64,000 bases of DNA from VAZQ01 sp036557665 (GCA_036557665.1 DATBHG010000055.1:1-64000); one strand, 5' to 3'; shown: positions 41,582-49,374, numbered from the stretch's first letter. The notes: generated by a model not told the origin, from the letters alone. Translations and numbers: made by a program.

Positions 41582-43920
41582 GCAGCGGCGCTTTTCGCTC
41601 TCTGCAGCAGGTCAAAGAGTCGCGCGGGGGTTACCGGGTACTCCGTGATGCGCACGCCGAACGGCGCGAGCGCGCTCTCGATCGCCGAGACGATCGCCGC
41701 GGCCGCCGGCACGCAGCCGGATTCGCCCACGCCCTTTACTCCGAGCGGATTGAGCGGGGAGGGGAACTGCATGAAGCTCACCTCTACGTTAGGCACTTCC
41801 GGCGCGCTCGCCAGCAGATATTCGGCGAAGGTGGTGGTGACCGGCTGCGCCTGCTCGTCGTAGCCCATCAACTCGAACAGCGCATTGCCGATCGCGTGCG
41901 CTACGCCGCCCATGATCTGGCCTTCGGCGATCATGGGGTTGATGATGCGCCCGCTGTCGTTGACCACGACATAGCGCAGGATGTGCACGGCGCCCGTTTC
42001 CACATCCACCTCGAGCTCGACCGCATGCGACGAGCCGCCGTAGGTCAGCGCGTCGGGCTGGAAGCTCTGGATGCTTTCGAGGCCCGGGTCGAGCTTCCCC
42101 GGCATCGGATAGCCGGGCACGCCCGACACGGCTTCGGCGACCTCGCGCAGAGTGAGCCCGCTGCCCGGCGCGCCGGCGATCTCGATGCGCCCGTCGCGCA
42201 GCTCGAGGTCGCTCGCGCTCACTTCCAAAAGATGCGCCGCGACCTGCATCGCCTTGTCCCGCACCGCGGCTGCCGCGAGATGCGCCGATGAGCCTGCGGT
42301 CACGGTCTGGCGGCTGGCAAATCCCCCCTGCCCGTAGGGAATGACCGCCGTGTCCCCCGCGGTGACGCTGACCGTATCCGGCGCAACGCCGAGCTGCTCG
42401 GCGCAGATCTGCGCCAGCGCGGTCTTGATGCCTTGCCCCATGGGCATCGCCCCGGTGTAAAGCGAGATCCGCCCGGAGCGCCCGATCCGCACGATCGCCG
42501 ACTCGAACGGACCGCGCCCCGTCCCCTTCACGCCGTTGCCGATGCCGAGGCCGATATGGCGGCCGGCCTCCCGCGCGCGCTGCTGGCGGGCGGGGAATCC
42601 GGCATGATCGATCGCCTCCATGGCCTTGCGCTGGCAGAGCGGGAAGTCGCCGCTGTCGAGGGCGACGGGCGAGCCGGCGCGAGTCTTCAAGGGCGTCACG
42701 TAGGGCATCTTCTCCGGCGGCACGAGGTTGCGCCGCCGGACTTCGGGCCGCGGCAGCGAAAGCGTCTCGGCGATGCGGTCGAGCAGGCGCTCCATTGCGA
42801 ACGCCGCCTCCGGATAGCCCGCCCCGCGCACCGGCATGGTCGCCACCTTGTTGGTCTCGGCCACGCGGACATTGAGCTCATAGGCCGGCACCACGTAGGG
42901 GCCGGGCACCCCGGTCGAGGCATTGAAGGGAAGGTTGATGCCTTGCGGGGTATAGGCGCCCTGGTCGTGAACAAGCGTGCCGCGCACCCCGAGGAGCCGC
43001 GCTTCGCCGTCGAACGCGACTTCCAGATCCCAATACTGGTCGCGCTCCTGCACGGCCGCGAGAAAATGCTCCCTCCGGTCCTCCACCCACTTGATCGGGC
43101 GGCGCAAGAGCAGGCACGCGGCGGCGAGCGTGACCTCCTCCGGATAGAGCAGGAACTTGGCGCCGAACCCGCCGCCCACGTCCGGCGCCACGACCCGCAG
43201 CCGGTTCTCGTCGAGGGAGAGGAGCTGCATCAGGAAAGCGCGCACCTCGTGCGCCAGCTGCGTCGAGGTCCACAGCGTCAGCCTGTCCTCGTTGCGGTCG
43301 TACGCCGCGAGCGCGCCGCGCCCTTCCATGGAATGGGCGCCGCCCCGGTGCTGCTTGAGCGCAACGCGCGCGGTATGGGGAGCGCGTGCAAAAGCGGCCG
43401 CCACGTCGCCGTACGACTGCTTGAGCTCGATCAGGAGATTGGTCGGCTTGGCGAGATGCGCGCGTGGGGCGCCCGGCGCGAGCGCGTCTCGGCAATCGGA
43501 AGCCGCGGGCAATACCTCGTAGTCCACCTGGACAAGTGCGGCTGCGTCCTCGGCGATGTATCGGGTGTCCGCGATGACCACCGCGACCGCCTCGCCTGCG
43601 AAGGCGACCTCGTCGCGGGCGAGCACAAACGGGGTAATGTCGGGGGGAAGCGTGCTGGTGCGAAACCCGAGCGGCACGCGTTCCTGGCTGAGCAAGGGGC
43701 GCAGGTCGGCGAGCGTGAGCACCGCGTGCACCCGCGGATGCAGGCGCGCGGGCCTGGTATCGATGCCGCGGATACGGGCGTGGGCATGCGGGCTGCGCAC
43801 GAACGCCGCTTCCAGCATGCCGGGAAAGCTCAGGTCGCCTACGAACCGGCCCGCACCGGTAAGCAGCGGCCGGTCTTCAATTCGTCCGACGGGTTTGCCG
43901 ATAAAGCCGCCTTGGCTCAC
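41578..43920 (-). CDS. Xanthine-dehydrogenase/CO-dehydrogenase-type molybdenum subunit (CoxL-like)
   Basis: A 780-residue large subunit of the molybdenum hydroxylase family. The start GKPVGRIEDRPLLTGAGRF and the block MLEAAFVRSPHAHARIRGID are standard. The cofactor loops are in DVGGGFGAKFLLYPEEV and the later GQGGFASRQTV; the catalytic Glu is in VKGVGESGCVPAAAAI. The CO-dehydrogenase motif with a Cys (AYxCSFR) is absent; the place reads MPVRGAGYPEA. So it is not a true CODH; the substrate may be an aldehyde or N-heterocycle. The FAD and 2Fe-2S subunit genes are not adjacent, so it is an orphan in this window. Confidence 0.9.
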   Translation of the reverse strand: MSQGGFIGKPVGRIEDRPLLTGAGRFVGDLSFPGMLEAAFVRSPHAHARIRGIDTRPARLHPRVHAVLTLADLRPLLSQERVPLGFRTSTLPPDITPFVLARDEVAFAGEAVAVVIADTRYIAEDAAALVQVDYEVLPAASDCRDALAPGAPRAHLAKPTNLLIELKQSYGDVAAAFARAPHTARVALKQHRGGAHSMEGRGALAAYDRNEDRLTLWTSTQLAHEVRAFLMQLLSLDENRLRVVAPDVGGGFGAKFLLYPEEVTLAAACLLLRRPIKWVEDRREHFLAAVQERDQYWDLEVAFDGEARLLGVRGTLVHDQGAYTPQGINLPFNASTGVPGPYVVPAYELNVRVAETNKVATMPVRGAGYPEAAFAMERLLDRIAETLSLPRPEVRRRNLVPPEKMPYVTPLKTRAGSPVALDSGDFPLCQRKAMEAIDHAGFPARQQRAREAGRHIGLGIGNGVKGTGRGPFESAIVRIGRSGRISLYTGAMPMGQGIKTALAQICAEQLGVAPDTVSVTAGDTAVIPYGQGGFASRQTVTAGSSAHLAAAAVRDKAMQVAAHLLEVSASDLELRDGRIEIAGAPGSGLTLREVAEAVSGVPGYPMPGKLDPGLESIQSFQPDALTYGGSSHAVELEVDVETGAVHILRYVVVNDSGRIINPMIAEGQIMGGVAHAIGNALFELMGYDEQAQPVTTTFAEYLLASAPEVPNVEVSFMQFPSPLNPLGVKGVGESGCVPAAAAIVSAIESALAPFGVRITEYPVTPARLFDLLQRAKSAAA

Positions 43921-44098
43921 GCCCTTGCCCCTGGTTTGCTTTCAGGGGTTGGCATGCCCATGGCGGGCATTGCAAGGAGCCTCGCAGGGCGGCGCATTGC
44001 GCCGTCCCGTCTCGCCGCGGTCGCGAGATTACGGTGCGCAGCCCCTCAACCGAGGCCCCGCGGCGGCGCCGCTTGCGCGGCCGTACCGAGCGGAATGC

Positions 44099-44215
44099 TC
44101 AGAGCCCGCTGTAAGGCGAGCGGTCCTCGTCAGTCTCGACCGGCAGCCACGCTGGCGCAAAGCCTAGCGCGCTCATCGACGCGATGATCGCGATCGGCAA
44201 CAGAATGGTCCACAT
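44099..44215 (-). CDS. Candidate 38-residue membrane peptide
   Basis: A short minus-strand ORF: MWTILLPIAIIASMSALGF as a membrane helix, then PAWLPVETDEDRSPYSGL. GGGGG lies six bases before the ATG. The helix followed by an acidic tail looks like a real small membrane protein, but length alone does not exclude chance. It is between the CoxL-like gene and the accessory island. Confidence 0.4.
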   Translation of the reverse strand: MWTILLPIAIIASMSALGFAPAWLPVETDEDRSPYSGL

Positions 44216-44588
44216 GTTAGCCCCCGCTTTCGGACCCGGCCTAATGGATCCTGCCAGCACGGTACCGCGGTAGCCGGGGAGAATTGCGGCGAGGCGGTGT
44301 CAATGGGCCGTGAAATTTCACTTTGTGGAGTTTTGTGGCTTTCGGGCACGCCACAGTGGAGCGGACGCTCACGTCGTCAGCAGTGCTCTTGCGTGAAAGT
44401 CAGCTCCGGCTCGCTGCGTGCCTTGTCGCCCCCGGACAGCGACGCCCGTACTCCGCAAACCGAGGAGGCGGCCAAACGAGAAAGCCCCGGCCGTGATCGT
44501 GGGAAGCCGGGGCTTGGTTGCGCAGGTCTCGTTGTGGACAGCCTGACAGACCGTCGGAATATCCGTACACCGGAACCCTTAAAAAAGC
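44216..44588. other. Intergenic stretch with a strong leftward terminator
   Basis: No gene that I can support. On the minus strand AAGCCCCGGC (44510-44519 region) pairs with GCCGGGGCTT (44481-44492 region) across about 16 bases and is followed by TTTCTCG, a terminator for the small leftward gene at 44589. The remainder is ordinary sequence at the start of the accessory island. Confidence 0.5.
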
Positions 44589-44750
44589 TCAAATCCTGCT
44601 CGGCTTGCTGTTGCCCTCTGCCGGCTCGAGGCCGTGACGCTTGAGGCGGGGACGCTTGGGGCGGGGACGCTTGTCATCGGCATTGGTGACTCGCGCTGCC
44701 ATTTGGCGATAAGACGCCGCTCGCTCGCAGTACCGGTCAGCGCCGTCCAT
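44589..44750 (-). CDS. Small helical-family protein with repeat-derived tail
   Basis: A 53-residue protein: MDGADRYCERAASYRQMAAR, VTNADDK, then a basic tail with RPRPKRPRLKR. The first half has the RYxERAxxYRxMA pattern of a tiny helical family seen also at 45188, 45445 and 47005. The tail is encoded by a 15-bp tandem repeat (GACGCTTGAGGCGGG) and has probably replaced the usual second helix. A terminator follows downstream. Function is unknown. Confidence 0.5.
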   Translation of the reverse strand: MDGADRYCERAASYRQMAARVTNADDKRPRPKRPRLKRHGLEPAEGNSKPSRI

Positions 44751-44810
44751 CGATCCCACACTCGCTTGTGCAGGGAGCAATATTCTTGCCGCAATGTGTC
44801 TTCCGGCGAA

Positions 44811-45002
44811 TTAATGAGGAACCGCCAGGAGCTTGATACGCTCGTCCATTTGGTATGGCAGCGCACTTTCCAATCCAGTCAGACCGGTAGGGCTCCACTC
44901 CGGATGCTTGACGGAGATTTCTACCGTAATCGCGGCAAACAGCAGAGTTATGATCGTTATTTGAAATGTCAGAAGGTTGCTCGCCCTCATGGAACACCCC
45001 AT
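44811..45002 (-). CDS. Small membrane protein
   Basis: A 63-residue protein. MGCSMRASNLLTFQITIITL plus LFAAITVEISV forms one membrane helix after a short charged N-terminus; the rest (KHPEWSPTGLTGLESALPYQ and onward) is polar. The start may be the second Met at residue 5. It is read leftward like the tiny helical genes around it. No family is recognised. Confidence 0.45.
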   Translation of the reverse strand: MGCSMRASNLLTFQITIITLLFAAITVEISVKHPEWSPTGLTGLESALPYQMDERIKLLAVPH

Positions 45003-45187
45003 TCGTTATCCCATCGGCCACAGGCTCTAACCAACTTGAGCAATACTAACCTGCGGGACGGCCGACTCAAGAGGTAGCGACCCTTCTCCCAGCAGAGCGG
45101 GTTCCATGGTCCGCGATGGTGTGGGAAATGCGACGGGGGCGTCCGGTGCTGCTGCCAAAGGTAGGTATGCGGCAGTCAAGGTTTTAT

Positions 45188-45404
45188 TTAACGGAGAGCA
45201 GATCGAGGTTTTCGCAGCCCTGATGACCCGCCCGCTGAGGCGGCCGACATGGGCTCGTCGCGCTCTGCCCGCGTTGCCGATTGGCGCCAGCTACGGGCAG
45301 CTTCTTGTAGCGTGCTTGGCGTCCGGGTCTTTGGCCCTATCGGCCAAGCGCACGCAGCTCTCCGCCTTGTTACGATACTCATCTGTCTCGGATGATGATG
45401 CCAC
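45188..45404 (-). pseudogene. Frameshifted member of the small helical family
   Basis: From a GTG at 45404 the frame reads VASSSETDEYRNKAESCVRL, ADRAKDPDAKHA, then needs a frame change to continue LQEAARSWRQSATRAERDEP. The joined text follows the family pattern EYRxxAExCxxLAxxxxDxxxKxxLxxxAxSWxxLAxRAE. The single shift near 45300 breaks it. No other gene is visible from 45003 to 45444. Confidence 0.5.
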
Positions 45405-45444
45405 CCGAAGGCGGCCAAAAGAAAAGCCCCGGCCGCGCCGCCAA

Positions 45445-45624
45445 TTAAAACGGTCGCTGTGTGGGACGGGTCTGCCCTTCGATCCGCTCCTCGCGTTCCA
45501 TAAGGAAACGATAGCTGGCGGCGACCGTCAGCCATAGCTCCTTAATTTCTTCACTGTGGGACGTTTCCGCGCTTTCTGTGCAGGCGCGCATGCGGCGTCG
45601 ATAGTCTTCGGTGGTTTGGCGCAT
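45445..45624 (-). CDS. Small helical-family protein
   Basis: A 59-residue protein read leftward from an ATG with a strong site (GGAGGGAGCACATG): MRQTTEDYRRRMRACTESAE, TSHSEEIKELWLTVAASYRF, LMEREERIEGQ. It is predicted as two helices and shows the family pattern (DYRRRxxxCTExAE ... LLTVAxSYRFLxEREERIE). From memory such proteins are numerous in Bradyrhizobium genomes and uncharacterised. A GGCCGGGGC hairpin followed by TTTTCTTTT lies downstream as a terminator. Too short for routine gene calls, but the start signal and family pattern make it credible. Confidence 0.65.
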   Translation of the reverse strand: MRQTTEDYRRRMRACTESAETSHSEEIKELWLTVAASYRFLMEREERIEGQTRPTQRPF

Positions 45625-45740
45625 GTGCTCCCTCCGTTACAGGCGGGAGCACTCGCATCTCTCAGCCACCGGCGCCTTGGGCAGGGCCGCTGCCGGTGAT
45701 GTGGGCACAATAGAACAACTCCTCCCTGAGTTCCACCTGA

Positions 45741-45793
45741 AATTAGGACACGCGCAAAATTAAATAAGGACAGGAGGCCCGGAATTTAGGACA
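45741..45793. repeat. Transposon-like end R1 (three AATTAGGACA-type repeats)
   Basis: AATTAGGACA (45741), AATAAGGACA (45763) and ATTTAGGACA (45784) are direct repeats 22 and 21 bp apart, about two helical turns. The outermost repeat is followed by CC. This is the same layout as at 47275 and 52259, with more decay. It is back to back with the inverted copy L1, 33 bp further on. Confidence 0.75.
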
Positions 45794-45823
45794 CCATCCC
45801 GCCCCAGGGGCCCTGCCCTAGGG

Positions 45824-45878
45824 TAGTGTCCTAATTCCGAGGCTTCTGTCCTTATTTGCCGATCGCAGTGTCCTAATT
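45824..45878. repeat. Transposon-like end L1 (inverted orientation)
   Basis: GGTAGTGTCCTAATTCCG begins the end; TGTCCTAATT (45827), TGTCCTTATT (45847) and TGTCCTAATT (45869) are 20 and 22 bp apart. This mirrors exactly the 22/20 spacing of R2 and R4, and the first 18-21 bases match their outer ends. The last repeat ends 12 bp before the start of the small gene at 45891, so it could also influence its transcription. Confidence 0.8.
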
Positions 45879-45890
45879 TACGCTCTCGGT

Positions 45891-46112
45891 ATGGAACGAG
45901 AGATGCTAATGGACCACTTGGCCCAAGCAGAACGCCATGTGGTTCAAGGCGAACAGCACGTCACGCGCCAGCGTGACCTCGTGGCTCGGCTTCAAATGGA
46001 CGGCCATGATACGGACGAGGCACTGAAGCTCTTAAGTCAGTTTGAGGAGCTTCTTGCGGTGCATATTGCTGATAGGGACCGACTGAAGGCCGAGCTTGCC
46101 GAACTGGGATAG
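45891..46112 (+). CDS. Small coiled-coil protein
   Basis: A 73-residue, highly charged helical protein: MEREMLMDHLAQAERHVVQG, EQHVTRQRDLVARLQMDGHD, TDEALKLLSQFEELLAVHIA, DRDRLKAELAELG. Two helices are likely, joined at DGHDTDEA. From memory this ERHVxxGExHVxRQRxLV pattern is a frequent uncharacterised family in Bradyrhizobiaceae. It starts just inside end L1 and is closed by a perfect terminator hairpin. It is the first gene of the candidate element L1-R2. Confidence 0.7.
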   Translation: MEREMLMDHLAQAERHVVQGEQHVTRQRDLVARLQMDGHDTDEALKLLSQFEELLAVHIADRDRLKAELAELG

Positions 46113-46133
46113 GCCGCCTCAGTGGCGGCCTAT
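46109..46133 (+). terminator. Perfect hairpin at the end of the small coiled-coil gene
   Basis: ATAGGCCGCC-TCAGT-GGCGGCCTAT is a perfect 10-bp stem overlapping the stop codon. The truncated P63C gene begins immediately after it, so a deletion has fused these two. Confidence 0.75.
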
Positions 46134-46979
46134 GGCTGCGGTGCTGCCGAATGGACTCCGGCTTCTGTCGCAAGGCACGTTCCTTCAGGCTATCGGCCGA
46201 TCTCGCACGCCGAAAGCTGGAACCGGTGGTTTGACCACTATCGACGGATTGCCCTTTTTCTTACAGGCAGAACAGCTAAAGCCATTTATTTCCAATGACT
46301 TAATGATGTCGACCACTCCCATCATTTTCAGGATGAAATCGGGCCAGCGGACCGTTGGATACGACGCACGACTGCTGCCGATGGTCTGCGAGGTCTACCT
46401 GAAGCTGAGGGATCATGCCTTGGCGCGGACCCGCAAGATCCCCCGGCAGTATGAGCACATCATCCGGCAATGCGATGCGCTTATGCGCGGGCTCGCGACC
46501 GTGGGTATCATCGCCTTAGTCGATGAGGCTACTGGCTATCAGGAAACGCGCGATCGGATGGCGTTGCAGGCCATCCTCGACAAGTTCCTGCGCAAGGAAT
46601 TTGCGGCTTGGGCCAAGCGGTTTCCGGACGAATTCTACCAGCAGATTTTTCGACTACGCGGCTGGGAATGGCGCGGGATGAAGATCAATCGCCCCCAAGT
46701 CGTCGCACACTACACTGGGGACTTGGTGTACGAGAGACTATTGCCGGGCATTTTGCAGAATTGGAACAGCGCAACCCCAAAGACGAGCGCGGCTATCGCA
46801 GGGGCGCCCATCACCAACTTCTAACGGATGACGTTGGGCATGCTGCGTTGGCGCAGCATCTCTATGCCGTGATTGCGCTTATGCGGTCAGAGGGCAATTG
46901 GGGAGCGTTCAAGCGACGGATTGACGTATCGCTCCCGAAGCAAGGGGCAAATCTGCAATTTTCATTTATGGCAGAATGA
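46134..46979 (+). pseudogene. Truncated and frameshifted P63C-domain gene
   Basis: From GCTGCGGTGCTGCCGAATGG on, this is a close relative of the intact gene at 51015, matching from about its codon 63 to the end. The first 60 or so codons are missing. Near 46757 one base is lost (CAGAATTGG against CAGGAGTTGG), so the frame ends early with WNSATPKTSAAIAG, while the true C-terminus (ERGYRRGAHHQLLTDDVG ... to FSFMAE) continues in another frame. The P63C stretch is thus split. It is a decayed duplicate, useful to date the island relative to the intact copy. Confidence 0.88.
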
Positions 46980-47004
46980 CGAGAGGCCACCCATTGAGGC
47001 GGCC

Positions 47005-47208
47005 TCAAATATCGGTGTGCTTTTTTGATTTTGCCTGTTCTTCAGCACGCGTTGCCAGCTCTTCATAAGAATCGGCAAGTCTCCGGGCTACTACCCGATT
47101 AGCGACGCTAATCATGTCGTCGGCAATTACGCGCATTTCCTCTGCTCGGTTGCGCCATTGCCTAGCATCATCAATACGCGCGAAGTTGTCGAAGTTTATC
47201 TCACTCAT
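47005..47208 (-). CDS. Small helical-family protein
   Basis: A 67-residue protein: MSEINFDNFARIDDARQWRN, RAEEMRVIADDMISVANRVV, ARRLADSYEELATRAEEQAK. Two helices with the pattern WRxRAEEMRxIADxM ... LADSYEELAxRAE, the clearest member of the tiny helical family in this island and the same that recurs in Bradyrhizobium. It reads leftward; its start lies 67 bp from end R2. Function is unknown; it is probably cytoplasmic. Confidence 0.7.
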   Translation of the reverse strand: MSEINFDNFARIDDARQWRNRAEEMRVIADDMISVANRVVARRLADSYEELATRAEEQAKSKKHTDI

Positions 47209-47274
47209 GGCGCTGACTCACCGCTTATTCCAACGAAGGCAAGTCAGCGCCGGTTCCCGCCACAATGCAAATGA

Positions 47275-47331
47275 AATTAGGACAACATTGGCGGCAAATT
47301 AGGACAAACCCACCGGAATTAGGACACTACC
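47275..47331. repeat. Transposon-like end R2 (three AATTAGGACA repeats)
   Basis: Three exact AATTAGGACA copies at 47275, 47297 and 47317, 22 and 20 bp apart, the last followed by CTACC. Read in reverse it starts GGTAGTGTCCTAATTCCG as L1 does. Between L1 and R2 lie 1.5 kb with the coiled-coil gene, the broken P63C gene and a tiny helical gene. Confidence 0.85.
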
Positions 47332-47343
47332 ACCCCCGGGTAC

Positions 47344-48628
47344 CACGGCTCGGAGCTCAGGTTAACGACCGTCTGAGCGCAATTTTGCGTTGACGGCATG
47401 GTGTGATTCCGTAGGCGCGCTGATTCGCATCGGAGCGCCATCATGGACGCCATCTTCGAGGGTGAGAGTCCGCGTGCGCGTTTGGCCTTGCTTTTGCAAC
47501 ACTTTTCCAAGCTCGAGGATGGCCGGGAGACCTGGCGCATAGTCTATCCTCTCAAGGAGGTTCTGCTGCTGGTGACCTGCGCCACAATCGCATCTTGCGA
47601 CGACTTCGACGATATCGTCGCCTGGGGCAAGCATCACCTGCATTTTCTGCGGCAGTTCTCGGAATTCCACCACGGGATCCCATGCGAGCGCTGGCTGCGC
47701 AGCCTGATTAATCGGATCGATCCGGCCATGTTTGGCCGCTGCTTCAAGGGCTGGGTCGCGTCGCTGTGGCCAGGGCGGCACGACTTAATTGCCATTGACG
47801 GCAAGACATCCCGCCGAACCCATGATCACCGCAAGGGTCTCAAAGCCCTGCATACGTTGAGCGCCTACGCCACCACCGCTCGGCTGGTACTGGCGCAGAC
47901 CTGCGTTCCCGAGAAGACAAACGAGATCACCGCCATTCCCGATCTGCTCGATGAGCTTGCCGAAACCGGCCAGCTTGAAGGAGCGCTGGTCACCATCGAT
48001 GCCATGGGCTGCCAAGTCGAGATTGCCGCCAAGATCGTCGCCCACAAGGCCGATTATCTGCTCGCCCTCAAGGGCAACCAGCCGACGCTGGAAAGCGATG
48101 TCGAGGACTATTTCCGCACCGCTCCTGCCGCCAAGCTCGCCAGCAAAACGACGGTTGAAAAGGGGCACGGTCGCATCGAGACGCGCGTATATACTGCCTC
48201 TGCCGAGGTCGATTGGATCATCTCGGAGCGCAGCTATCCGGGGGCGCCCCGCTTCACCAGCATCAAGACCCTGCTCAAGGTCCACTCACGCACCGAATAT
48301 GCCGATCGCAGCAGCTTCGATACCCGCTTTTATATTTCCTCGGCCCCACTCAACATCGAGCGCCTCTCCAGCGCGGCACGCGGTCATTGGGGGGTCGAGA
48401 GCATGCACTGGCTTCTCGACGTCGCGTTCAGGGACGATCTGTCGCGCTACCGCGCCGGCCACGGCGCCAAAAACATGGCTGTCGTGCGGCGCTTCGCGCT
48501 CAATCTCGTGCGCGCCAACAAAACCAAGGGAAGCATCAAAACCCGCCGCAAATGCGCGGGCTGGAGCCCGGAACTCCTGCTGGAAATCCTTCAGCTCAAA
48601 TGAACGTTAACCTGGATTCCGTGCCGTG
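47344..48628 (+). mobile_element. ISAs1-family insertion sequence with target duplication
   Basis: A 1285-bp IS. Both ends carry an inverted repeat: left CACGGCTCGGA with CAGGTTAACG, right the mirror CGTTAACCTG with TCCGTGCCGTG, about four mismatches in 24 bp. It is flanked by the 10-bp direct repeat CCCCGGGTAC (47334-47343 and 48629-48638), a size normal for this family. The transposase gene is intact, so the copy may be active and the insertion recent. It interrupts a GGTACTGGCCGG repeat directly after end R2. Confidence 0.92.
47443..48603 (+). CDS. ISAs1-family transposase
   Basis: A 386-residue DDE transposase. The N-terminal part has HFSKLEDGRETWRIVYPLKE, then WGKHHLHFLRQFSEFHHGIP, as is standard. 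The first catalytic Asp is in LIAIDGKTSRRTHD, the second in GALVTIDAMGCQVEIAAKIV, the Glu in RGHWGVESMHWLLDVAFRDD. The block ADYLLALKGNQPTL is diagnostic of the ISAs1 group (H-repeat-associated). Full length, no frame break. It cuts and joins its own ends. Confidence 0.95.
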   Translation: MDAIFEGESPRARLALLLQHFSKLEDGRETWRIVYPLKEVLLLVTCATIASCDDFDDIVAWGKHHLHFLRQFSEFHHGIPCERWLRSLINRIDPAMFGRCFKGWVASLWPGRHDLIAIDGKTSRRTHDHRKGLKALHTLSAYATTARLVLAQTCVPEKTNEITAIPDLLDELAETGQLEGALVTIDAMGCQVEIAAKIVAHKADYLLALKGNQPTLESDVEDYFRTAPAAKLASKTTVEKGHGRIETRVYTASAEVDWIISERSYPGAPRFTSIKTLLKVHSRTEYADRSSFDTRFYISSAPLNIERLSSAARGHWGVESMHWLLDVAFRDDLSRYRAGHGAKNMAVVRRFALNLVRANKTKGSIKTRRKCAGWSPELLLEILQLK

Positions 48629-48633
48629 CCCCG

Positions 48634-48700
48634 GGTACTGGCCGGAACCACCCCCCGGTACTGGCCGGAACCAACCGGCCAGTACCACCCCCGGGTACTG
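48634..48700. repeat. GGTACTGGCCGG repeats, direct and inverted
   Basis: GGTACTGGCCGG occurs at 48634 and 48657 (23 bp apart), then inverted as CCGGCCAGTACC at 48675, and partly again at 48694 (GGGTACTG). The second and third copies form a perfect 12-bp inverted repeat with a 6-bp loop. The ISAs1 insertion hit the first copy. The layout looks like another set of transposase binding sites or an end junction. Confidence 0.75.
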
Positions 48701-48704
48701 TCCG

Positions 48705-48736
48705 AATTAGGACAGATGCAAGGCGAAATTAGGACA
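48705..48736. repeat. Partial transposon-like end R3 (two AATTAGGACA repeats)
   Basis: Two AATTAGGACA copies at 48705 and 48727, again 22 bp apart; the expected outer third copy about 20 bp on is absent. It is therefore a truncated end, joined to unrelated sequence of the hypothetical gene that ends at 48755. Confidence 0.7.
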
Positions 48737-48754
48737 GTATTGAGTAACCTGCCC

Positions 48755-49339
48755 TCACGGGACCAAGAACAGGGATTTGTAGATCAGGAATAGAGCGTGC
48801 GGTGATACGTTTTTGTACTTGAGAAAATGACAGGTGGTTTTGAGGTAGTCGTCTGACAATATCAGCGACTCGGCTCGTGGGGAGCCGCCTTTTTTGGCAA
48901 CTTCATAGAACCGGCAGAACTGAAAGCCAAGATCAAATGCCAAGTATTCATTGCAATACCCAAACAGCAATTCCCTAAAAGCTTTCTCATCATCTGACAG
49001 AGCCATTCCTTCGGCATCGGCTATGTTTTGGGTGAGATCGACAGCCTCAACCACGGGGCTCATGCGCCGCACCCAAAAAGCCAGATGCCCGCACCGCTTG
49101 AAATGATCTAAACCTTCTCCGAGTTGTGGCTCGTGGTCGCCTACGCGTTTGAGGTCGCTGCACCAAGCGCCATGGGCCTCAATAACCCGCGGTTGCGAGA
49201 GCTTGGGAAAGAGCCGCGCCTCTTGCAGAACGCCTTTTGCAAATTCGCCGAAGAAACTGACGAATCTTGTCTCATCTTCAATTGCTTTTAAATCGCCAGC
49301 CAGAATGTCCATAGGACAATAGAACTCCTCCCCGAGCAT
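48755..49339 (-). CDS. Hypothetical accessory protein
   Basis: A 194-residue protein, more AT-rich than core genes, starting MLGEEFYCPMDILAGDLKAI. It is mostly helical with several aromatic residues (FWVRRMSPVVEAVDLTQ, LLFGYCNEYLAFDLGFQFCR, then TTCHFLKYKNVSPHALFLIY). No signal peptide, membrane segment or known motif is visible. It stands alone, leftward, between end R3 and the IS1-like gene. It might be an island cargo gene; function cannot be inferred. Confidence 0.55.
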   Translation of the reverse strand: MLGEEFYCPMDILAGDLKAIEDETRFVSFFGEFAKGVLQEARLFPKLSQPRVIEAHGAWCSDLKRVGDHEPQLGEGLDHFKRCGHLAFWVRRMSPVVEAVDLTQNIADAEGMALSDDEKAFRELLFGYCNEYLAFDLGFQFCRFYEVAKKGGSPRAESLILSDDYLKTTCHFLKYKNVSPHALFLIYKSLFLVP

Positions 49340-49374
49340 GTGCTCCGGTCGGATCGGACAGAGACGACGGGGAG

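Noticed and set aside
42433..44187. A 584-codon plus-strand frame
   Set aside because: Antisense to the CoxL-like gene, which has all family motifs on the minus strand.
45707..45730. Similarity of this stretch to the 5' end of the gene at 49339 (ACAATAGAAC ... CTCCTCC)
   Set aside because: About 22 bp with two gaps is too short to claim a duplicated gene remnant.
45741..45878. Regularly spaced repeats that might be a CRISPR array
   Set aside because: The repeats are only 10 bp, spaced 20-22 bp, in groups of three and inverted as a group; no cas gene is present.
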